64,000 nt of DNA, taken from Arthrobacter sp. KBS0703. GTDB taxonomy: Bacteria; Actinomycetota; Actinomycetes; Actinomycetales; Micrococcaceae. The stretch lies in NCBI RefSeq assembly GCF_002008315.2, contig NZ_MVDG02000001.1, forward strand, positions 2,666,001 to 2,730,000. The letters run 5' to 3'. The notes under the pieces are model-generated. The model saw only the letters and a program-made list of their open reading frames with translations. It made no database searches and was not told the origin of the DNA. Each line of letters starts with the position of its first letter. Positions within the stretch are counted from its first letter, which is position 1. This document shows, one piece after another, positions 46,859 through 59,092 of the stretch. A program made the position numbers and the translations under genes.

Positions 46859-47056
46859 CCAAGAAGGGATAGCCCGGACTTCCGGTCCGGGCTATCCCCG
46901 CGCTCCATGGCCGGCTGTCCGGCTCCGATTGGTCTTTGGACGTTCCGGAGCCAGGCCGCCGGCGCAGCCATGCCCGCCGTGAATCGTCCTGCGGTCCCCC
47001 ACAGTTGCATGGGCGTATTACCCTTAACCGGAGCCACTGCGGATAAGGACGGCAAA

Positions 47057-48253
47057 GTGTTGGAAGATTCGCCCCGCGGGGTGGCAGCTGAAGTACTGGG
47101 TGGGCGGTACAGGCTCGGAGACGTCATTGGCCGCGGCGGCATGTCCTCGGTCTACACGGCCCGGGACGAGAACCTCGGCAGGGATGTGGCCCTGAAGCTG
47201 TTCGCGCCCCAGGCAGCGGACGCCGATGAGCTCAAGCGGCAGGAAGCCGAGATCGAGCTGCTGGCCACGCTGAACCATCCGAGCCTGGTGACGCTGTTCG
47301 ACGCCGGCATTGACACGCGCATCCCGGACCAGCCACGGCCGTTCCTCACCATGGAACTCGTGGAGGGGCAGGACCTGCGGGGCCGCCTGCGGCACAGCCG
47401 GGTCCTCCTCGACGAACTCGCAGTGATCGGCGCCGGAATCGCCGACGCCCTCGCCTACGTCCACGGGCTGGGGATCATCCATCGCGACATCAAACCGGCC
47501 AACATCCTCCTCGTTCAGGTCCGGCCCGGGGAACCCCTGCGGCCCAAGCTGACCGACTTCGGAATCGCCCGCATCATCGACGCCACCCGGCTTACCGCAA
47601 CCGGCACCATGGTGGGCACCGCAGCGTACCTCAGCCCCGAACAGGCCATGGGCTCGCCGCTCTCACCGGCCACGGACATCTACTCGCTGGGCCTCGTGCT
47701 CCTGGAATGCATCAAGGGTGCGGTCGAATACCCCGGCGGCGCTGTGGAATCGGCAGTGGCCCGCCTGCACCGCGCGCCGGAAATCCCCGGGGACGTACCG
47801 GCGGAGTGGGCGCAGCTCCTGGCCTCCATGACGGCCATCGATCCGGCGGTCAGGCCGACGGCCGCCGATCTGGAGATTGCCCTCCGTCAAGCCTTGGTTT
47901 CACCTGAATCAACCCCGGCAGTACTGGCCGAGGAACATACCAAGGTCCTCCCGGCGCTGCCGTCGCGGCGGCCGTCGTCCTTTCTTCCGGTGGGCTATGA
48001 CACGGCGCAACAGCCGGTCGAGGAACCTGCGACGGCAAGCTTGCACGGCCGCTCGCGCCCCGCCGGCGTGCAGTGGCGCAGCCGTCGCATCCGGATTGCT
48101 TCGGCCCTTGTTGCTGCGGCGCTGCTCGGCGGCGTAGCCGCGGTGACGGTCGCCTTAACGTCACCTACAACGCCCGACGTCGTCACGTACCCCACCGTGA
48201 CCGGAACCTTGGGCGACCACCTCTCGGAGCTGCAGAAGAGCGTGGAGCCGTGA
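47057..48253 (+). CDS. Membrane-anchored serine/threonine protein kinase
   Basis: A 398-residue PknB-type kinase. The GTG at 47057 is chosen because AAGGA lies 7 nt upstream; longer readings lack one. The kinase domain covers about residues 17-285: GRGGMSSVY, Lys K47 (VALKLF), catalytic D144 (IIHRDIKPANI), D167 of DFG and LSPEQA. A juxtamembrane linker and one membrane helix (about 346-367) follow, then a short outer tail of 31 residues ending in TLGDHLSELQKSVEP. There are no PASTA repeats. The stop overlaps the start of a lipoprotein gene, which suggests a kinase-lipoprotein pair sensing the envelope. Confidence 0.92.
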   Translation: MLEDSPRGVAAEVLGGRYRLGDVIGRGGMSSVYTARDENLGRDVALKLFAPQAADADELKRQEAEIELLATLNHPSLVTLFDAGIDTRIPDQPRPFLTMELVEGQDLRGRLRHSRVLLDELAVIGAGIADALAYVHGLGIIHRDIKPANILLVQVRPGEPLRPKLTDFGIARIIDATRLTATGTMVGTAAYLSPEQAMGSPLSPATDIYSLGLVLLECIKGAVEYPGGAVESAVARLHRAPEIPGDVPAEWAQLLASMTAIDPAVRPTAADLEIALRQALVSPESTPAVLAEEHTKVLPALPSRRPSSFLPVGYDTAQQPVEEPATASLHGRSRPAGVQWRSRRIRIASALVAAALLGGVAAVTVALTSPTTPDVVTYPTVTGTLGDHLSELQKSVEP

Positions 48254-48748
48254 TCCTGCTCGCCGGACCACGGCGGCGTCGTGCGCCGGGATCCGCGCGT
48301 CGGCCGCTCTGGCGGCCGGCCTCCTCGCCGCGGGGCTCGCCGGGTGCGCCGGGCCCGCCCCGGAACTGGAGGGCAAGACCGCGGCCCAGCTTCAGCAACG
48401 CGTCCTCGCCGTCACCAGCGCTGCCGCCGGCAGCGACCCCGCCAATGTCTCTTATACACATCTAGATGTGTATAAGAGACAGGACTGGGGTCAGAGCTCG
48501 ACGCCGCTGCTGTCGCCGGCCAGGTGTCCTTCCGGCGGCACCAGAGCATCACCGTGGCCATCAACGCCGTGCGTGCAGACCTCACGGCCGCGGCTGCGGC
48601 CAAGAAGGCAGCCGCCTCGAAGGCGGCAACACCAGCTCCTGCCCCGGCGACACCGCAGGTTGTCGCGCCGGCACCCGGGAAGTCCGAGCAGGGCAATTCC
48701 GGTACCGGCTCCGGCAATGGCAAGGGTTCCGGCAAGGGCAAGGACTAG
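48250..48748 (+). CDS. Lipoprotein encoded with the kinase, broken by a frameshift and adaptor sequence
   Basis: The GTG at 48250 overlaps the kinase stop. The visible frame at the GTG is wrong, but from 48255 another frame reads PARRTTAASCAGIRASAA, a hydrophobic core and the lipobox LAGC, then ELEGKTAAQLQQRVLAVTSAAAG. A missing base near 48254-48256 (ATCCC for ATCC) would join them. Adaptor sequence cuts the gene at 48446. It resumes as LGSELDAAAVAGQVSFRRHQ with a helical segment, then a Lys/Ala- and Gly-rich tail to the stop at 48748. The defects are probably artefacts. The function is unknown; context suggests it partners the kinase. Confidence 0.72.
48446..48482. other. Nextera mate-pair junction adaptor
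   Basis: TGTCTCTTATACACATCT (48446-48463, missing the first C) joined to AGATGTGTATAAGAGACAG (48464-48482) inside the lipoprotein gene. Confidence 0.95.
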
Positions 48749-48920
48749 TTTCAGGGGTATGCGGGCATTCAATCCAAACCCATCACACTTTTTAGTCAGC
48801 AAACTTACTTCTTCTCTTCAATTGCCGATCCGTTCCCGATACGTTGGAGATGTTCCACCCGAACACCCAGCAATCAGAACTACGGGCTAACCGCCTGCAC
48901 GCTGAAGGAGTGAACTACGC

Positions 48921-49703
48921 ATGGCAACTGTTCAGGAATCCATCGACGTCAACGTCCCGGTAGGCCAGGCCTACAACCAATGGACCCAGTTCGAGGACTT
49001 CCCACGTTTCATGAGCGGCGTCGACGCCGTCCGCCAACTCGACGACACGACGGTCCATTTCGAGACCAGCATCGGCGGCGTCAAGCGCGAATATGATGCC
49101 CAGATCACTGTTCAGGAACCCGATCAGCGCGTGACGTGGGAAAGCCTGAACGAACCCCGTAACGCCGGTACCGTTTGGTTCGAGTCCCTGGGCCCTGACG
49201 AAACCAAGGTGAATGTCGAGCTCACGTGGGAGCCGGAATCAGCGATGGAGAAAATCGGCGCCGCCGTTGGCCTCGACTCCCGCCAGGTTGCTTCGGATCT
49301 GAAGAAGTTCAAGGAATTCATTGAGAGCCGTGGCTCTGAAACCGGCGCCTGGCGTGAAAGCGTCAACGAAGGCGAAGTGGAAAGCCCGACGGGAGCGGGA
49401 GCGGGCGCTACGGGAGCGGGCACCGCAGGAGCGGGCACCGCGGGAGCCGGCGCCGCAGGAGCGGGCATCGGCAACGGATCTGCCGACGACGGCACGGGTT
49501 ACGCGTCCGGCTCCGGCATGGACGCCGTCCCAGGCCGAACCTACGAATCAGGCGACGCCTACGACGCAGCCGCCACTGAACGGCCGGTCGACGCCGACCC
49601 GGATCTCGCCGTCGACGCACCCTACGGGGACACGGAGACAGGTGACCCGCGGACAGAAACCCGGCATGCCGACACGCGCCGCGACGAGACGCCCGACCGC
49701 TAA
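48921..49703 (+). CDS. SRPBCC-family (polyketide cyclase-like) protein with low-complexity tail
   Basis: 260 residues. Residues 1 to about 140 form an SRPBCC/START-like domain: SIDVNVPVGQAYNQWTQFEDFPRFMSGV at the start and LKKFKEFIESRG at the end. The C-terminal half is a repetitive Gly/Ala tract (GAGTAGAGTAGAGAAGAG) followed by an acidic, disordered tail. The domain binds lipids or hydrophobic ligands. No signal peptide is seen. Similar proteins occur in stress-response settings of soil bacteria. Expression is monocistronic, ending at a strong hairpin. Confidence 0.85.
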   Translation: MATVQESIDVNVPVGQAYNQWTQFEDFPRFMSGVDAVRQLDDTTVHFETSIGGVKREYDAQITVQEPDQRVTWESLNEPRNAGTVWFESLGPDETKVNVELTWEPESAMEKIGAAVGLDSRQVASDLKKFKEFIESRGSETGAWRESVNEGEVESPTGAGAGATGAGTAGAGTAGAGAAGAGIGNGSADDGTGYASGSGMDAVPGRTYESGDAYDAAATERPVDADPDLAVDAPYGDTETGDPRTETRHADTRRDETPDR

Positions 49704-49754
49704 CCACCGCATCCGGGCCGGCCAACCAGCCGGGCGGACGGACGGCAATAGACC

Positions 49755-49792
49755 GAAGCGCCCCGCCACTCGAACGAGTGGCGGGGCGCTTC
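49755..49792. terminator. Bidirectional terminator between the SRPBCC gene and icd
   Basis: A perfect 18-bp stem (GAAGCGCCCCGCCACTCG, 49755-49772; complement 49775-49792) with an AA loop lies between convergent genes. It is the strongest hairpin in the window. Confidence 0.9.
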
Positions 49793-49821
49793 GTCTTCAA
49801 ACCCAGGCAAGCTGCCGGAGA

Positions 49822-52418
<2,597 letters not shown>

Positions 52419-53426
52419 ATGACGAGTAAAAAGACTCTGGCGACCAGCCTGGCGAGCCTTTCAACTGGTTTGATGCTGGCGCTGTCCGTAGCCGGCGGCG
52501 CAACCGCTGCTCCTGCAAAGTCGCAGGATTCCGACCCGCTGCAGGTCACCAGCACCGTAGTTTCCAATTCACCCACGGACCAATACTGGACGCCCGAGCG
52601 TATGCGGGCAGCTGTTCCCGGCGATGTGCTGGCTGACAAGGCAGTGGCCCGTCAGATCAACCAAGGCCCGTCCGCCACTGCCGACGTCGCGGAAACAGGC
52701 ACCAGTACCGAGATCGCGGGCACCACAGCGCAGGTCACGCTGCAGGCGCTGCACGCCAACGTTGCCCCCATCGCCCACATCGGCAAGGTCTTCTTCACCA
52801 TGGCCGGCGCCAATTACGTCTGCTCGGGCAATTCGGTGATTGCCGACAACAAGAGCACCGTCTCCACTGCCGGCCACTGTGTCAACGAGGGCCCCGGCGC
52901 CTTCGCCACCAACTTCGTCTTCGTGCCGGGGTACGTCAACGGTACGGCGCCCTACGGAAAGTGGCCGGCCAGGAAACTCTACGCGCCGTCACAGTGGAGC
53001 AAGCTGGGGAACATTCAGTACGACACGGGATTCGCTATCGTCTCCAAGGTCAACGGTGAGAGCCTGTCAGACGTGGTGGGCGCATCCGGCGTCCAGTTCA
53101 ACCAGGCGCGCGAGATGACCTATATGTCGTTCGGCTACCCGGCAGCGGTCCCCTTCACCGGCCAGACTCTGGTCAGTTGCACGGGCAAGGCCGGCACGGA
53201 CTCCATCAACCCCCAGTTCAAGACCCAGGGCATCCCGTGTGACATGACCGGCGGTTCCTCAGGCGGGCCGTGGTTCGTCCAGGGCGGCACGGACGCCGAC
53301 CGCGACTCCAACGGCTTCCAGAACTCCATCAACAGCTACGGCTACGGCACGCAGTCCACCACGATGTTCGGACCGTACTGGGGAAAGACCATAGAGAAGG
53401 TTTACCAGAATGCCTCGTCCGCCTGA
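52419..53426 (+). CDS. Secreted trypsin-like serine protease
   Basis: A 335-residue preproprotease. The signal peptide ends near ATA-AP (residues 30-31). A propeptide of about 75 residues contains QYWTPERMRAAVPGD (55-69). The chymotrypsin-fold domain has the triad H153 (STAGHCV), D202 (QYDTGFAIV) and S281 (GGSSGGPW). Cys135-Cys154 and Cys254-Cys274 could form disulfides. It acts outside the cell; the substrate is unknown. A small ORF that repeats the propeptide motif overlaps its 3' end. Confidence 0.92.
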   Translation: MTSKKTLATSLASLSTGLMLALSVAGGATAAPAKSQDSDPLQVTSTVVSNSPTDQYWTPERMRAAVPGDVLADKAVARQINQGPSATADVAETGTSTEIAGTTAQVTLQALHANVAPIAHIGKVFFTMAGANYVCSGNSVIADNKSTVSTAGHCVNEGPGAFATNFVFVPGYVNGTAPYGKWPARKLYAPSQWSKLGNIQYDTGFAIVSKVNGESLSDVVGASGVQFNQAREMTYMSFGYPAAVPFTGQTLVSCTGKAGTDSINPQFKTQGIPCDMTGGSSGGPWFVQGGTDADRDSNGFQNSINSYGYGTQSTTMFGPYWGKTIEKVYQNASSA

Positions 53427-53613
53427 CGGCTCCGGGCCGGCTGAACTGCCCCGCGATGAAAGTGGCGAAGCTGTGAGCTTCGCCCAGGTCAGCCAGACGC
53501 CGGAGGAAGTCCTGGCGTACTGGACGCCGGAGCGGATGACCCTGGCAAAGCCCCGGGAGATCAGCCTCCCGGAGGCGGCAGGCGAACCTGACACACAGCG
53601 TGAGGACAACTGA
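53410..53613 (+). CDS. Small protein carrying a protease-propeptide-like motif
   Basis: 67 residues overlapping the last 17 bp of the protease gene in another frame. It has no signal peptide or membrane helix. Residues 23-50 read SFAQVSQTPEEVLAYWTPERMTLAKPRE. YWTPERM (37-43) is identical to residues 56-62 of the protease propeptide, and the DNA is also close. It ends just before a terminator, so it is cotranscribed. It may be a free-standing propeptide-like chaperone or inhibitor, or a remnant of a duplicated protease start. The tight overlap and shared motif favour a real gene. Confidence 0.6.
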   Translation: MPRPPDGSGPAELPRDESGEAVSFAQVSQTPEEVLAYWTPERMTLAKPREISLPEAAGEPDTQREDN

Positions 53614-53625
53614 ACCAACGTTAAC

Positions 53626-53673
53626 CGCCCGACGGCGGCCGCCCCCTTGAGGGGCGACCGCCGTCGGGCGTTT
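53626..53673. terminator. Bidirectional terminator between the protease unit and purH
   Basis: CGCCCGACGGCGG (53626-53638) pairs with CCGCCGTCGGGCG (53658-53670), followed by TTT. Inner GCCCC/GGGGC pairs extend the stem. It lies between convergent genes. Confidence 0.85.
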
Positions 53674-53707
53674 CACCAGTTTAGACAAGCCCAACCGGCG
53701 CCTCGGC

Positions 53708-55378
53708 CTAGTGGAAGAAGTGGCGGGCTCCGGTGAAGTACATGGTGATCCCGGCAGCGTTGGCGGCGGCGACGACTTCGTCGTCCCGGACGGAACCGCC
53801 GGGCTGGACCACGGCGCGGACGCCGGCGTCGATCAGGATCTGCAGTCCGTCAGCGAACGGGAAGAACGCATCGGACGCAGCCACGGCGCCGCGGGCACGC
53901 TGCGGGGCGCCGCTGGCGTCGGTGTTGGAGGCACCGCCGGCACCTTCGACGTCGGACTCGACCTTCACGCCCAACGTGTTGGCGCGTTCCACGGCCAGCT
54001 TGCAGGAGTCGAGCCGGTTGACCTGGCCCATGCCGATGCCGACTGCGGCACGGTGATCGGCCAGCAGGATGGCGTTGGACTTGGCGGCACGGCAGGCGGT
54101 CCAGGCGAACGCGAGGTCGGCCAGCGTGGCGGCGTCAGCGGCTTCGCCGGCGGCGAGGGTCCAGTTGGCGGGGTTGTCACCGTCGGCGTCAACCTTGTCT
54201 GAGATCTGCACGAGCACGCCGCCCGAGACCTGGCGGATTTCGGCCGGGTAGCGGCCGTAGCCCTCCGGGAGGGACAGGAGGCGGATGTTCTTCTTCTTGG
54301 AGAGGATCTCCACGGCTTCCGGCTCGAAACCGGGCGCGATGACCACTTCGGTGAAGATGCCGGCCACGGTGCGCGCCATGCCGGCGGTTACGACGCGGTT
54401 GGCTGCGATGACGCCGCCGAAAGCCGAAACGGGGTCGCAGGCGTGCGCTTTGGCGTGGGCGTCCGCGATGGGGTCCGCGGCGTCGGCGGAACCGACGGCC
54501 ACGCCGCACGGGTTGGCGTGCTTGATGATGGCCACGGCGGGCTCGGCGAAGTCGAACGCGGCGCGGAGGGCTGCATCGGCGTCAACGAAGTTGTTGTAGC
54601 TCATCGCTTTGCCGTGGATCTGGTCTGCCTGGGCGATGCCTGCCGGAGCGGCCTTGTCTACGTAGAGCGCGGCCTGCTGGTGCGGGTTTTCGCCGTAGCG
54701 GAGCACCTCGGAGCGTTCCAGTGCGAGGCCGGCATAGGCAGGCCAGTCGATGACGCCGTCGCCGTCCTCGTCGAGGAACTGGCTCGCGGTCCAGGTGGCC
54801 ACGGCGGTGTCGTAGGTGGCGGTGTGGGCGAATGCCTTGGCGGCAAGGCGCTGGCGCGTCTTCAGGTCGAAGCCGCCTTCAGCGGCGGCGCGGACAACGT
54901 TGCCGTAGAACGTGGGGTCCACCACGATGGTGACGGCGGCGTGGTTCTTCGCCGCGGAGCGCACCATGGCGGGCCCTCCGATGTCGATCTGCTCCACGAC
55001 GTCGTCCTGCGCGGCGCCGGACTTCACGGTCTCCACGAACGGGTAGAGGTTGACGACGACGAGGTCGAATGCCTCGATCTCCATGCTGGCCAGGGTTTCC
55101 ATGTGGGCCGGGACGCGGCGGTCGGCCAGGATGCCGCCGTGGACGCGCGGGTGGAGCGTCTTGACGCGGCCGTCCAGCATCTCCGGCGAACCGGTGACTT
55201 CCTCGACTTCCTGCACCGGGATGCCGGCGGCGGCGATCTTCTTGGCGGTGGAGCCGGTGGAGACGATTTTGACGCCTGCTTCGTGCAGGCCCTTGGCGAG
55301 CTCCTCCAGACCGGTCTTGTCGTAGACCGAGATCAGGGCTCGGCGGATGGGAACACGGTCTAGCTGCGTAAAGCTCAC
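53708..55378 (-). CDS. purH: Bifunctional AICAR formyltransferase/IMP cyclohydrolase
   Basis: A 556-residue enzyme for the last two steps of IMP synthesis. The GTG at 55378, with GGAGA upstream (55384-55388), gives [23 protein letters not shown]. The cyclohydrolase domain has [11 protein letters not shown] and [10 protein letters not shown]. The transformylase domain has the catalytic Lys-His in [11 protein letters not shown] and the C-terminal [11 protein letters not shown]. Its usual partner purN is 2.6 kb upstream, separated by unrelated genes. Confidence 0.97.
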   Translation of the reverse strand: MSFTQLDRVPIRRALISVYDKTGLEELAKGLHEAGVKIVSTGSTAKKIAAAGIPVQEVEEVTGSPEMLDGRVKTLHPRVHGGILADRRVPAHMETLASMEIEAFDLVVVNLYPFVETVKSGAAQDDVVEQIDIGGPAMVRSAAKNHAAVTIVVDPTFYGNVVRAAAEGGFDLKTRQRLAAKAFAHTATYDTAVATWTASQFLDEDGDGVIDWPAYAGLALERSEVLRYGENPHQQAALYVDKAAPAGIAQADQIHGKAMSYNNFVDADAALRAAFDFAEPAVAIIKHANPCGVAVGSADAADPIADAHAKAHACDPVSAFGGVIAANRVVTAGMARTVAGIFTEVVIAPGFEPEAVEILSKKKNIRLLSLPEGYGRYPAEIRQVSGGVLVQISDKVDADGDNPANWTLAAGEAADAATLADLAFAWTACRAAKSNAILLADHRAAVGIGMGQVNRLDSCKLAVERANTLGVKVESDVEGAGGASNTDASGAPQRARGAVAASDAFFPFADGLQILIDAGVRAVVQPGGSVRDDEVVAAANAAGITMYFTGARHFFH

Positions 55379-55530
55379 AAAGGTCTCCGTCTTTTGACAC
55401 GGTGGGTGCCGCGGTTGGTGGGGATGTGGCCAGTTTATCGCGTTGCCGGACGTGGTCTTCCTGCCGGCCGGAGTGTGAAGGCGGCGCACCCCGGCCGCGC
55501 CGCAACGTAAGGTTTTAACAGGAGGCCGAA

Positions 55531-56883
55531 ATGAACATTTACACCACTGTGCCCAGCGGCGAACAGGTGGTCCAGGAATTGCCGTGGCGTTGGAAGGTCC
55601 AGGGCAGGATCTTCGTGATCGGCGGCCTGGGGTTCATGTTCGATGCGTGGGACGTGACGCTCAATGGCATCCTGATCCCCCTGCTCTCGACCCACTGGCA
55701 GCTCACGCCGGGCGAAGCCGGCTGGATCGGCACCGCCAACCTGATCGGCATGGCCCTCGGCGCCTTCATCTGGGGCACCATCGCGGACACCATCGGCCGG
55801 AAGAAGGCCTTCACCGCCACGCTGCTGATCTTCTCGCTATTCACGGTGCTCGGCGCCTTTTCCCCCGATTTCACCTGGTTCTGCGTGTTCCGGTTCATGG
55901 CCGGATTCGGCCTGGGCGGCTGCATTCCGGTGGACTACGCGCTGGTGGGTGAATTCACTCCCCGGAAGCAGCGCGGCAGGGTCCTCACGGCGATGGACGG
56001 CTGGTGGCCGGTGGGAGCCGCGCTGTGCGGTTTCGTGTCCGCCGGGCTGGTGGCGGCCTTCGCGGACTGGCGCCTCACCATGCTGGTGATGGTGCTGCCG
56101 GCCCTGCTCGTGTTCTGGGTGCGCCGCAGCGTGCCCGAATCCCCGCTGTTCCTGATCCGCAAGGGCCGCCGCGAGGAAGCAGCCAAGGTGATCGACGAGC
56201 TGGTCCTGGCCACCGGAGCCGAACCGCGTGCCTACAGCCTGCCCGACCCGCAGGCCGTCCCGCGCCTTTCACCGGGCAGCGCATGGCAGCAGCTGCGCGG
56301 CGTCTGGCAGTTCAACTGGAAAATCACGGCGGCGTCCTGGGCGCTGTTCCTGAGCATCCTGCTGGTCTACTACCTGTCACTGACGTGGATGCCCCGGATC
56401 CTGATCGGCGCCGGGTTCGCCGAGTACAAGGCGTTCCTGACGACGGCGGGAATGGCCGCCGTCGGGCTTCTTGGCGTCGTGGCGGCAGCGCTGCTGGTGG
56501 AACGCGTGGGCCGCAAGTGGCTGCTGGCCGTCACCGGACCGCTGTCCGCCCTGACGCTGGTGATCGTGGCGTTCGTGGTGGACATTCCGGCGGCGGCCGT
56601 GTTCTGGCTGCTGGTGTTCGGGTTCGTGGTGCAGGTGGCCATCCCCGTCCTTTACACGTACGTCTCCGAGCTCTACCCCACCGAGCTCAGGGGATCGGGC
56701 TTCGGCTGGGCGTCCACGTTCTCGCGGCTGGGGGCAGGCTTTGGCCCGCTGGTCTTCGCGAATTACTTCTGGCCGGAGCTGGGGCTGGCAACGTCCTTTG
56801 CGCTGGCCGGCGGCCTGGTGGTGCTGGCCGTGCTGTGGATGATGTTCTTCTCCCCCGAGACCCGTCAGCGCCGCCTCGAGTAA
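55531..56883 (+). CDS. MFS transporter (sugar-porter/aromatic-acid symporter type)
   Basis: A 450-residue permease with 12 membrane helices. AGGAGG lies just before the ATG at 55531. The loop 2-3 motif [13 protein letters not shown] and loop 4-5 [13 protein letters not shown] are typical of the metabolite:H+ symporter and SV2-like groups, as is [15 protein letters not shown] in helix 1. The central cytoplasmic loop (about 205-255) separates the halves. It is divergent from purH and inserted between purH and purN. The substrate is unknown, possibly an organic acid or aromatic compound. Confidence 0.88.
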   Translation: MNIYTTVPSGEQVVQELPWRWKVQGRIFVIGGLGFMFDAWDVTLNGILIPLLSTHWQLTPGEAGWIGTANLIGMALGAFIWGTIADTIGRKKAFTATLLIFSLFTVLGAFSPDFTWFCVFRFMAGFGLGGCIPVDYALVGEFTPRKQRGRVLTAMDGWWPVGAALCGFVSAGLVAAFADWRLTMLVMVLPALLVFWVRRSVPESPLFLIRKGRREEAAKVIDELVLATGAEPRAYSLPDPQAVPRLSPGSAWQQLRGVWQFNWKITAASWALFLSILLVYYLSLTWMPRILIGAGFAEYKAFLTTAGMAAVGLLGVVAAALLVERVGRKWLLAVTGPLSALTLVIVAFVVDIPAAAVFWLLVFGFVVQVAIPVLYTYVSELYPTELRGSGFGWASTFSRLGAGFGPLVFANYFWPELGLATSFALAGGLVVLAVLWMMFFSPETRQRRLE

Positions 56884-56898
56884 GGCCTGGCCTGATGA

Positions 56899-56948
56899 GC
56901 TATCACTTGCAGTGCTTCTGAGCCTTGGGAACCACCACAAGTGATAGC
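56899..56948. terminator. Hairpin between the MFS gene and the collagen-like gene
   Basis: GCTATCACTTG (56899-56909) pairs perfectly with CAAGTGATAGC (56938-56948) around a 28-nt loop, between two convergent genes. The loop is long, so folding is less certain. Confidence 0.5.
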
Positions 56949-56956
56949 GCAACGGG

Positions 56957-57847
<891 letters not shown>

Positions 57848-57981
57848 GGGAGACCTCCAGGATCGGCATACGCTGAATTAGACGGTGTCAGCGTATGGCG
57901 CGGATTCTGCGCTCAACCAGCGTGGTGGGGTGCTTCCAGCTACCCGTCTTTTCGCCGGTCATACCCGTTTAGCGGGCCGGG

Positions 57982-58578
57982 TTACTCGCTTTTGAGAGTC
58001 GATGCCGCGCGGCGGTACTCGGCGGCGAGGGACCCGAGTGTGGACACCAGCAGCCGGCGCTCCACCACCTTGATCCGTTCGTGCAGTGTTTCCTCTGTGT
58101 CGCCGTCCTTGATGGCCACCGCCTCCTGGGCGATGATGGGCCCGGTGTCCACTCCGGCGTCCGCCCAGTGCACGGTGCAGCCGGTGACTTTCACGCCGTA
58201 GGCCATGGCATCGCGGACACCGTGGGCCCCGGGGAAAGAGGGCAGGAGGGCGGGGTGGGTGTTGAGGTATTTGCCGTCGAACGCGTCAATGAATTCCGGG
58301 CTCACGATCCGCATGAAGCCGGAGGACACCACGACGTCCGGCTGGTACGCCGCGACCGCTTCGGTCAGCGCCGCGTTCCACTCCGCGCGGTCCGCATACG
58401 CCTTGAAGTCCACCACGAACGTGGGGATTCCGGCGGCGGCGGAGCGGTCCACGCCGAAGGTCCCCGGCCGGTCCGCGCCCACCGCGGCGATCTCCACGTC
58501 CAGTTCCCGGGCTTGCACGGCGTCGATGACGGCCTGGAGGTTGGAGCCGGTTCCGGAAACGAGGACTACTATGCGCAT
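57982..58578 (-). CDS. purN: Phosphoribosylglycinamide formyltransferase
   Basis: A 198-residue GAR transformylase using 10-formyl-tetrahydrofolate. It starts MRIVVLVSGTGSNLQAVIDA. Catalytic residues lie in NTHPALLPSFPGAHG (Asn and His) and HWADAGVDTGPII (Asp). It supplies purine synthesis upstream of PurH. It lies downstream of the DUF6350 gene on the same strand, as is usual in actinobacteria, but a small opposite gene intervenes. Confidence 0.96.
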   Translation of the reverse strand: MRIVVLVSGTGSNLQAVIDAVQARELDVEIAAVGADRPGTFGVDRSAAAGIPTFVVDFKAYADRAEWNAALTEAVAAYQPDVVVSSGFMRIVSPEFIDAFDGKYLNTHPALLPSFPGAHGVRDAMAYGVKVTGCTVHWADAGVDTGPIIAQEAVAIKDGDTEETLHERIKVVERRLLVSTLGSLAAEYRRAASTLKSE

Positions 58579-58617
58579 TGGTCCAGCTTAGGCGGCTGCT
58601 CGCGTAGGCTGGAAAAC

Positions 58618-59052
58618 ATGAACCCCACCCCGGGCCCGAACGGGTCCCAGCGGACCAGGCATCCGCTCAGCGAGGCCGCGAAATCGTCGCTGCTGAAGAC
58701 GCACACACTGTTCCGCATGTTCATCGTGGCCGTGCTGGGCTCGTTCTTCGTCTTCCAGCTGGACATCGCCTACCTGTGGCTCACGGCCATCCTGACAGCC
58801 GCCGGTATTGTGCTGGGAATCATCTTGCTCATCCGCGCCATCAAGCTCAAGGAATCCCGGCTTGTGCTCTTCGGCTCGATCTCCGGCCTGGTGGTGTCCG
58901 CCGTGATGGTCCTCATCGTGCTCACCTCGGCCCTGTTCTACAACCAGGTTCGTGACTACCAGCAGTGCGCCCGGCATGCCCTGACCAGCAAGGCCAGCAC
59001 CGATTGCCGGGTCCAGCTGGAAGACTCGCTGCCGGGCCAGTTCCGGCCGTAA
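58618..59052 (+). CDS. Small membrane protein of unknown function
   Basis: 144 residues from the ATG at 58618. Three membrane helices are predicted at about residues 33-51, 54-72 and 82-107 (FRMFIVAVLGSFFVF, AILTAAGIVLGIILLI, LVLFGSISGLVVSAVMVLIV). A C-terminal outside or inside tail has two Cys (YQQCARHAL, TDCRVQ). No named domain is recognised. It is divergent from purN with only 39 bp between starts, so it shares the promoter region. Confidence 0.78.
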   Translation: MNPTPGPNGSQRTRHPLSEAAKSSLLKTHTLFRMFIVAVLGSFFVFQLDIAYLWLTAILTAAGIVLGIILLIRAIKLKESRLVLFGSISGLVVSAVMVLIVLTSALFYNQVRDYQQCARHALTSKASTDCRVQLEDSLPGQFRP

Positions 59053-59092
59053 GCCCTCTTCTGCCGCGGGTCACTTCAACCCGGCCGCGGGG

